Below are positions 5,851-8,537 of a stretch of 8,537 nt of DNA, piece after piece. The position numbers were made by a program, and so were the translations under genes. Source of the DNA: Clostridiales bacterium (GTDB taxonomy: Bacteria > Bacillota > Clostridia > Christensenellales > CAG-138). The first letter of the stretch is position 1. Every line of letters begins with the position of its first letter. The notes under the pieces were generated by a model. The model saw only the letters and a program-made list of their open reading frames with translations. It was not told the origin of the DNA and ran no database searches. The stretch lies in assembly GCA_004557245.1 (NCBI GenBank), contig SFEL01000033.1:1-8537 (forward strand). The letters are read 5' to 3'.

Positions 5851-5872
5851 TGCAAGGGAGTACTCCCTTGCA
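5851..5872. repeat. 22-bp perfect palindrome
   Basis: The half site TGCAAGGGAGT is followed at once by its exact reverse complement. It ends in TTGCA shared with the next palindrome. It closely matches the hairpin of the presumed oriT at 4897-4916. Confidence 0.75.
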
Positions 5873-5893
5873 TCGGGATATATCCCGATGCAA
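5868..5893. repeat. 26-bp perfect palindrome
   Basis: The half site TTGCATCGGGATA is followed at once by its exact reverse complement. It shares 5 bases with the 22-bp palindrome, so both cannot be fully extruded together. No T run follows, so it is not a rho-independent terminator. Confidence 0.75.
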
Positions 5894-5959
5894 TTCCCTT
5901 CTGCTCCACGCGCTTCCCATGGGGGACGGGACGGCGCGAGAAGAAAGCGAGGAACGAAG

Positions 5960-8332
5960 ATGAAAAAACGGATTTTAAGCATCCTGCTGTGCTGCGTGAT
6001 GCTGGTGGGGCTGCTACCCACGGTGGCGCTGGCGGCAGGACCGGATGTGTGGGACGGGAGCACGAAAGCGCCTTCCGGCGGGGGAAAGAGTGAGAGCGAC
6101 CCGTATCTCATTTCCACAGGCGAGGAGCTTGCGTGGCTGGCAACACTCGCCGCCGAAGGGAACTATTATGTCAAGCTCACGAATGACATCATTCTCAATG
6201 AGGGTACATTTGATCAGAGCGGCAATTTTACGAAAACAGGTGAAACCGCTGCATCCACCCCGCATGCATGGACCCCAACCCAAGACGCCGTCTGGCATAT
6301 TGACGGCGGTAACCATTACATCTCGGGAATGTACATCAACAGTAATGATAACGATGATGTCGGACTGTTCAGTAATCTGAAGGGCGGCAGCTATGTCAAA
6401 AATCTGACCATCAAAAACAGCTATGTCACAGCGAGCCAATCCGACAAATTCTTCGGCGTCGGCGTTTTTGCCGGTCAGAGTTCTTCCAATTTCACCAACT
6501 GCGCCGGTGAAAACAACATCGTCTCAGCCAGTCGCTATGCCACGGGCGGAATCGTCGGCTATTCGAACAGCGGCAGCTTCAACGGCGTTCACACCTCCGG
6601 CTCTATCAGCGGGGGCAAGTCCCTTGGCGGCCTGGTTGGCTGGGTCTTCGGCGATACGGTCTTCAAGAACTGCTGGAATGAAGCCCGTGTTTCCGGCGGC
6701 AACGCCTCCGGCGGGATCGTGGGCAACGGCGGCAGCCATTCGGATTTATATAACTGCGCAAACCTTGGAAGTGGCGGTATCACCGGCTCCACCGGCAGGA
6801 CAATCAAAAACTGCTACAATCTCAGCGAGGTTGAAAGCTACGGCGGTGCGGATAAACTCTTAGCCACCCTCAATGACAATCTCTACGAAATGGACGGCAT
6901 GTCTGACCTCAACAACTGGGTGATGGGGACAGACGGCTATCCGCTCCCCACGGGCGAACGATTCGTTGACACGACTGTATATTACGACGTCTGGCTGGAC
7001 GGCGTTAGAGTCGGTGATCGCAATCAGAACGATATCCTGAAAAACGGCCTTGCCTCCTATGATAAGAATACAAAGACCCTCTATCTGCACGATGGCCTTG
7101 TGGTGACGAATCCCTACAACAAAAGACTGCTCTACACAGAGGGCGATATCAACCTCTGCGTGGACGGCAGCGTGGAGTTCCGTTCTGCCCAGAAGGTTGG
7201 CAGCGGCCCGATCGTGATCGACCTGGGCGAAGTCGGAGGGAGCGGCAACCTCAAAATATACGCGCCGACAGGTAAGTCCGCAGCCGTGACGGTGACCTGC
7301 GAACAGTCAGAATATGGGATTGATGTGCGATCTCTTACACTCGACGGCGACGTCAGCCTGACTGTGCGTACAAAGGATACGCCTTGCTTTGCGAATTGTA
7401 ACACAATTACGCTTTTGTCTTCGGAGGCAGTCCTCGACGCAGAGAACGGCGATGAAGACGGTCGTTCGATGCTGAACAGCGTTTCCAAAGTAATACTTCC
7501 CAGCACAAATCCTCAGAAGCTCTACGAGGGAATCGGCGCCGAGCTCGATTGCGTGGAGCAGTTTACAACGCAGGACGATAACGGATACGACTGTATGTAC
7601 CCCCATATCCGCATTGCGCCGGAAGTCTACACTCTGATCGACACGCTGCCGAAGAGCCTTACGGTCTCCATGACGGAGGCGAACACACAGACCGCGCTTT
7701 CCACATGGGCCGCCGGAAAAATCCGGAAGGGCGACATTACCGCCAGCAACAGCGAAATCACCGTTAGTGATGTGGTTCCGGCAGTAGCGGGCAGCGAAAC
7801 CAACCAGAGCGGCACGGACGGCAGCTTCACGGTGACGGTCAAGCTGACCAAAAATGGCATCAGCAAAACCACGACCATCCCCGGTACGATCACCGCGACG
7901 GCGTACACGGCACCGCCTCACACCCATTGCATCTGCGGCGGCGATACTGCTGTGGGTGACCACACCACCCATACGGATGTGACGTATCAGCCGTGGGACG
8001 GCACCTCTGCCATCGATTATGGTGACGATAATACCGCCTATGTCTGCCTGACGGATAACGTCACGATCCAGAGCAACTTGGAAATAGAAGCGGGAAGGAC
8101 GCTGTATCTGTGCCTGAACGGCAAGACCTTTGCAAGCAGCGGTACCACGAAGATTGAGATGCGGGAGAATTCGCACTTCATCCTCTGCGACTGCGCGGGC
8201 GGCGGCACGGCCATACTGGAAACGGTGGCGGCGGCGCCATCGCACTGGACGACGTTAACTGTGTCTTTAATATGTACGGCGGCGAAATTTCCGGCAACAA
8301 AGCCGATCGCTATGCCGGCGCGATCTTCTTGA
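5960..8332 (+). CDS. Secreted surface protein with GLUG motifs and beta-helix repeats, truncated by a frameshift
   Basis: 790 residues as read, from the ATG at 5960 preceded by GAGG. The signal peptide is MKKRILSILLCCVMLVGLLP with cleavage probably after VALA (residue 25). GLUG-type repeats follow (GGIVGYSNSG ~196, GGLVGWVFGD ~222, GGIVGNGGS ~251, GGITGSTG ~272), each with Cys-Tyr/Trp-Asn motifs such as NCYNLSEV. A YYDVWLDGVRVG segment near 343 starts a second beta-rich region. HTHCICGG at ~654 and LCLNGKTF/LCDCAGGG at ~717-750 belong to modules often seen in Firmicute surface proteins. I expect an extracellular adhesin-like or carbohydrate-contacting beta-helix; the target is unknown. No sortase motif is seen because the true end is outside the window. 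Near 8213-8216 the sense frame shifts, and the ORF's last ~39 residues (ETVAAAPSHWTT...) are nonsense. Confidence 0.8.
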   Translation: MKKRILSILLCCVMLVGLLPTVALAAGPDVWDGSTKAPSGGGKSESDPYLISTGEELAWLATLAAEGNYYVKLTNDIILNEGTFDQSGNFTKTGETAASTPHAWTPTQDAVWHIDGGNHYISGMYINSNDNDDVGLFSNLKGGSYVKNLTIKNSYVTASQSDKFFGVGVFAGQSSSNFTNCAGENNIVSASRYATGGIVGYSNSGSFNGVHTSGSISGGKSLGGLVGWVFGDTVFKNCWNEARVSGGNASGGIVGNGGSHSDLYNCANLGSGGITGSTGRTIKNCYNLSEVESYGGADKLLATLNDNLYEMDGMSDLNNWVMGTDGYPLPTGERFVDTTVYYDVWLDGVRVGDRNQNDILKNGLASYDKNTKTLYLHDGLVVTNPYNKRLLYTEGDINLCVDGSVEFRSAQKVGSGPIVIDLGEVGGSGNLKIYAPTGKSAAVTVTCEQSEYGIDVRSLTLDGDVSLTVRTKDTPCFANCNTITLLSSEAVLDAENGDEDGRSMLNSVSKVILPSTNPQKLYEGIGAELDCVEQFTTQDDNGYDCMYPHIRIAPEVYTLIDTLPKSLTVSMTEANTQTALSTWAAGKIRKGDITASNSEITVSDVVPAVAGSETNQSGTDGSFTVTVKLTKNGISKTTTIPGTITATAYTAPPHTHCICGGDTAVGDHTTHTDVTYQPWDGTSAIDYGDDNTAYVCLTDNVTIQSNLEIEAGRTLYLCLNGKTFASSGTTKIEMRENSHFILCDCAGGGTAILETVAAAPSHWTTLTVSLICTAAKFPATKPIAMPARSS

Positions 8333-8537
8333 ATGGTACGCTTCAGAGCAACAAGGGCGGCACTGTGAATCTCTACGGCGGCACGATCAAAAACAATAGT
8401 GCCCAACTCGGCAGCGCGATTTATGCGGTCTATGGCGGCACCGTAAATCTCTTCGGCGGCGAAATTTCCGGCAACAAAGCCACTGTCAACGGCGGCGGTG
8501 CGATCTGTCTGAACCATAGCGGCGTGCTGAACATGAC
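8215..8537 (+). pseudogene. Continuation of the surface protein in another frame (3' partial)
   Basis: Reading from ACT at 8215 gives TGNGGGGAIALDDVNCVFNM, then YGGEISGNKA, GGTVNLYGGTIKNN, GGTVNLFGGEISGNKA and NGGGAICLNHSG, clearly the beta-helix repeats expected after CDCAGGGTAI in the upstream frame. The frame stays open to the window end. The break is one base short (expected ATC-ACT, seen ATACT), either a real mutation or a sequencing error. If the shift is real, the protein ends early. Confidence 0.75.
8277..8481 (+). repeat. Pair of exact 28-base direct repeats in the surface-protein gene
   Basis: Bases 8277-8304 and 8454-8481 are identical and encode GGEISGNKA; the start points are 177 bases (59 codons) apart. 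They reflect the beta-helix repeat unit and could recombine to remove 59 residues in frame. Confidence 0.8.

Larger units (their letters stand above)
5831..5959. other. Gap between tetR and the surface protein, holding two overlapping palindromes
   Basis: 129 bases with no gene and no clear promoter. Its left part is filled by two perfect palindromes (5851-5872 and 5868-5893). The right part holds only a weak ribosome binding site, GAGG, 6-8 bases before the ATG at 5960. The surface protein may be transcribed from the tetR promoter or from an unseen one. Confidence 0.5.

Noticed and set aside
5851..5893. The twin palindromes as a rho-independent terminator of tetR
   Set aside because: Neither hairpin is followed by a T run on either strand.
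8221..8236. GGC-repeat slippage as a phase-variation switch at the surface-gene frameshift
   Set aside because: The repeat unit is three bases, so slippage would not change the frame; the missing base lies just before it in non-repetitive sequence.
1..8537. tRNA, rRNA or CRISPR array
   Set aside because: I saw no cloverleaf-like segment, rRNA-like stretch or regularly spaced repeat series on either strand by reading; no search program was run.

Overview
The window looks like part of an integrative and conjugative element (Tn1549-type organisation) from a gut Clostridia/Oscillospiraceae-like Firmicute. The reasons are the gene set (NlpC/P60 peptidase remnant, ArdA-YodL-DUF4316 fusion, small Cys protein, DUF6050-like protein, VirD2-type relaxase, MobC), the G+C-rich codon use with AAGGAGG ribosome binding sites, and a secreted GLUG/beta-helix surface protein of the kind common in these bacteria. 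No 16S or species marker is present, so the taxonomic call is inference.

Layout, left to right. At 1-348 (+) is the end of a reading frame that starts as an NlpC/P60 peptidase core and changes, right after its catalytic Cys region, into the tail of an unrelated ICE protein. At 363-2222 (+) is a 619-residue anti-restriction ArdA fusion, translationally coupled by an ATGA overlap to a 65-residue four-Cys protein (2219-2416). A gene-free convergent stretch (2417-2742) holds a rho-independent terminator and an unexplained nested hairpin. On the minus strand follow a small membrane protein (2743-3075), the relaxase (3178-4518) and MobC (4479-4808). A 311-base divergent region (4809-5119) holds the likely oriT inverted repeats, the tetR promoter and a candidate TetR operator. 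Then come a TetR-family regulator (5120/5129-5830, +), a 129-base gap with two overlapping perfect palindromes, and a large secreted surface protein (5960 onward) that is frameshifted near 8215 and runs off the window in another frame.

How it fits together: MobC and the relaxase would nick oriT and lead the strand into the recipient. ArdA would shield incoming DNA from type I restriction enzymes. The NlpC/P60 protein would normally open the wall for the mating channel, but here its gene seems broken by a deletion. The tetR/surface-protein pair looks like cargo placed next to the mobilisation region.

The strongest things to look at again are the peptidase fusion, a near-copy (17/20) of the oriT-like hairpin beyond tetR next to a 26-bp perfect palindrome, the apparent ATA (mutated ATG) start of tetR, and the surface-protein frameshift. 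I found no clearly new multi-gene defence or signalling system.
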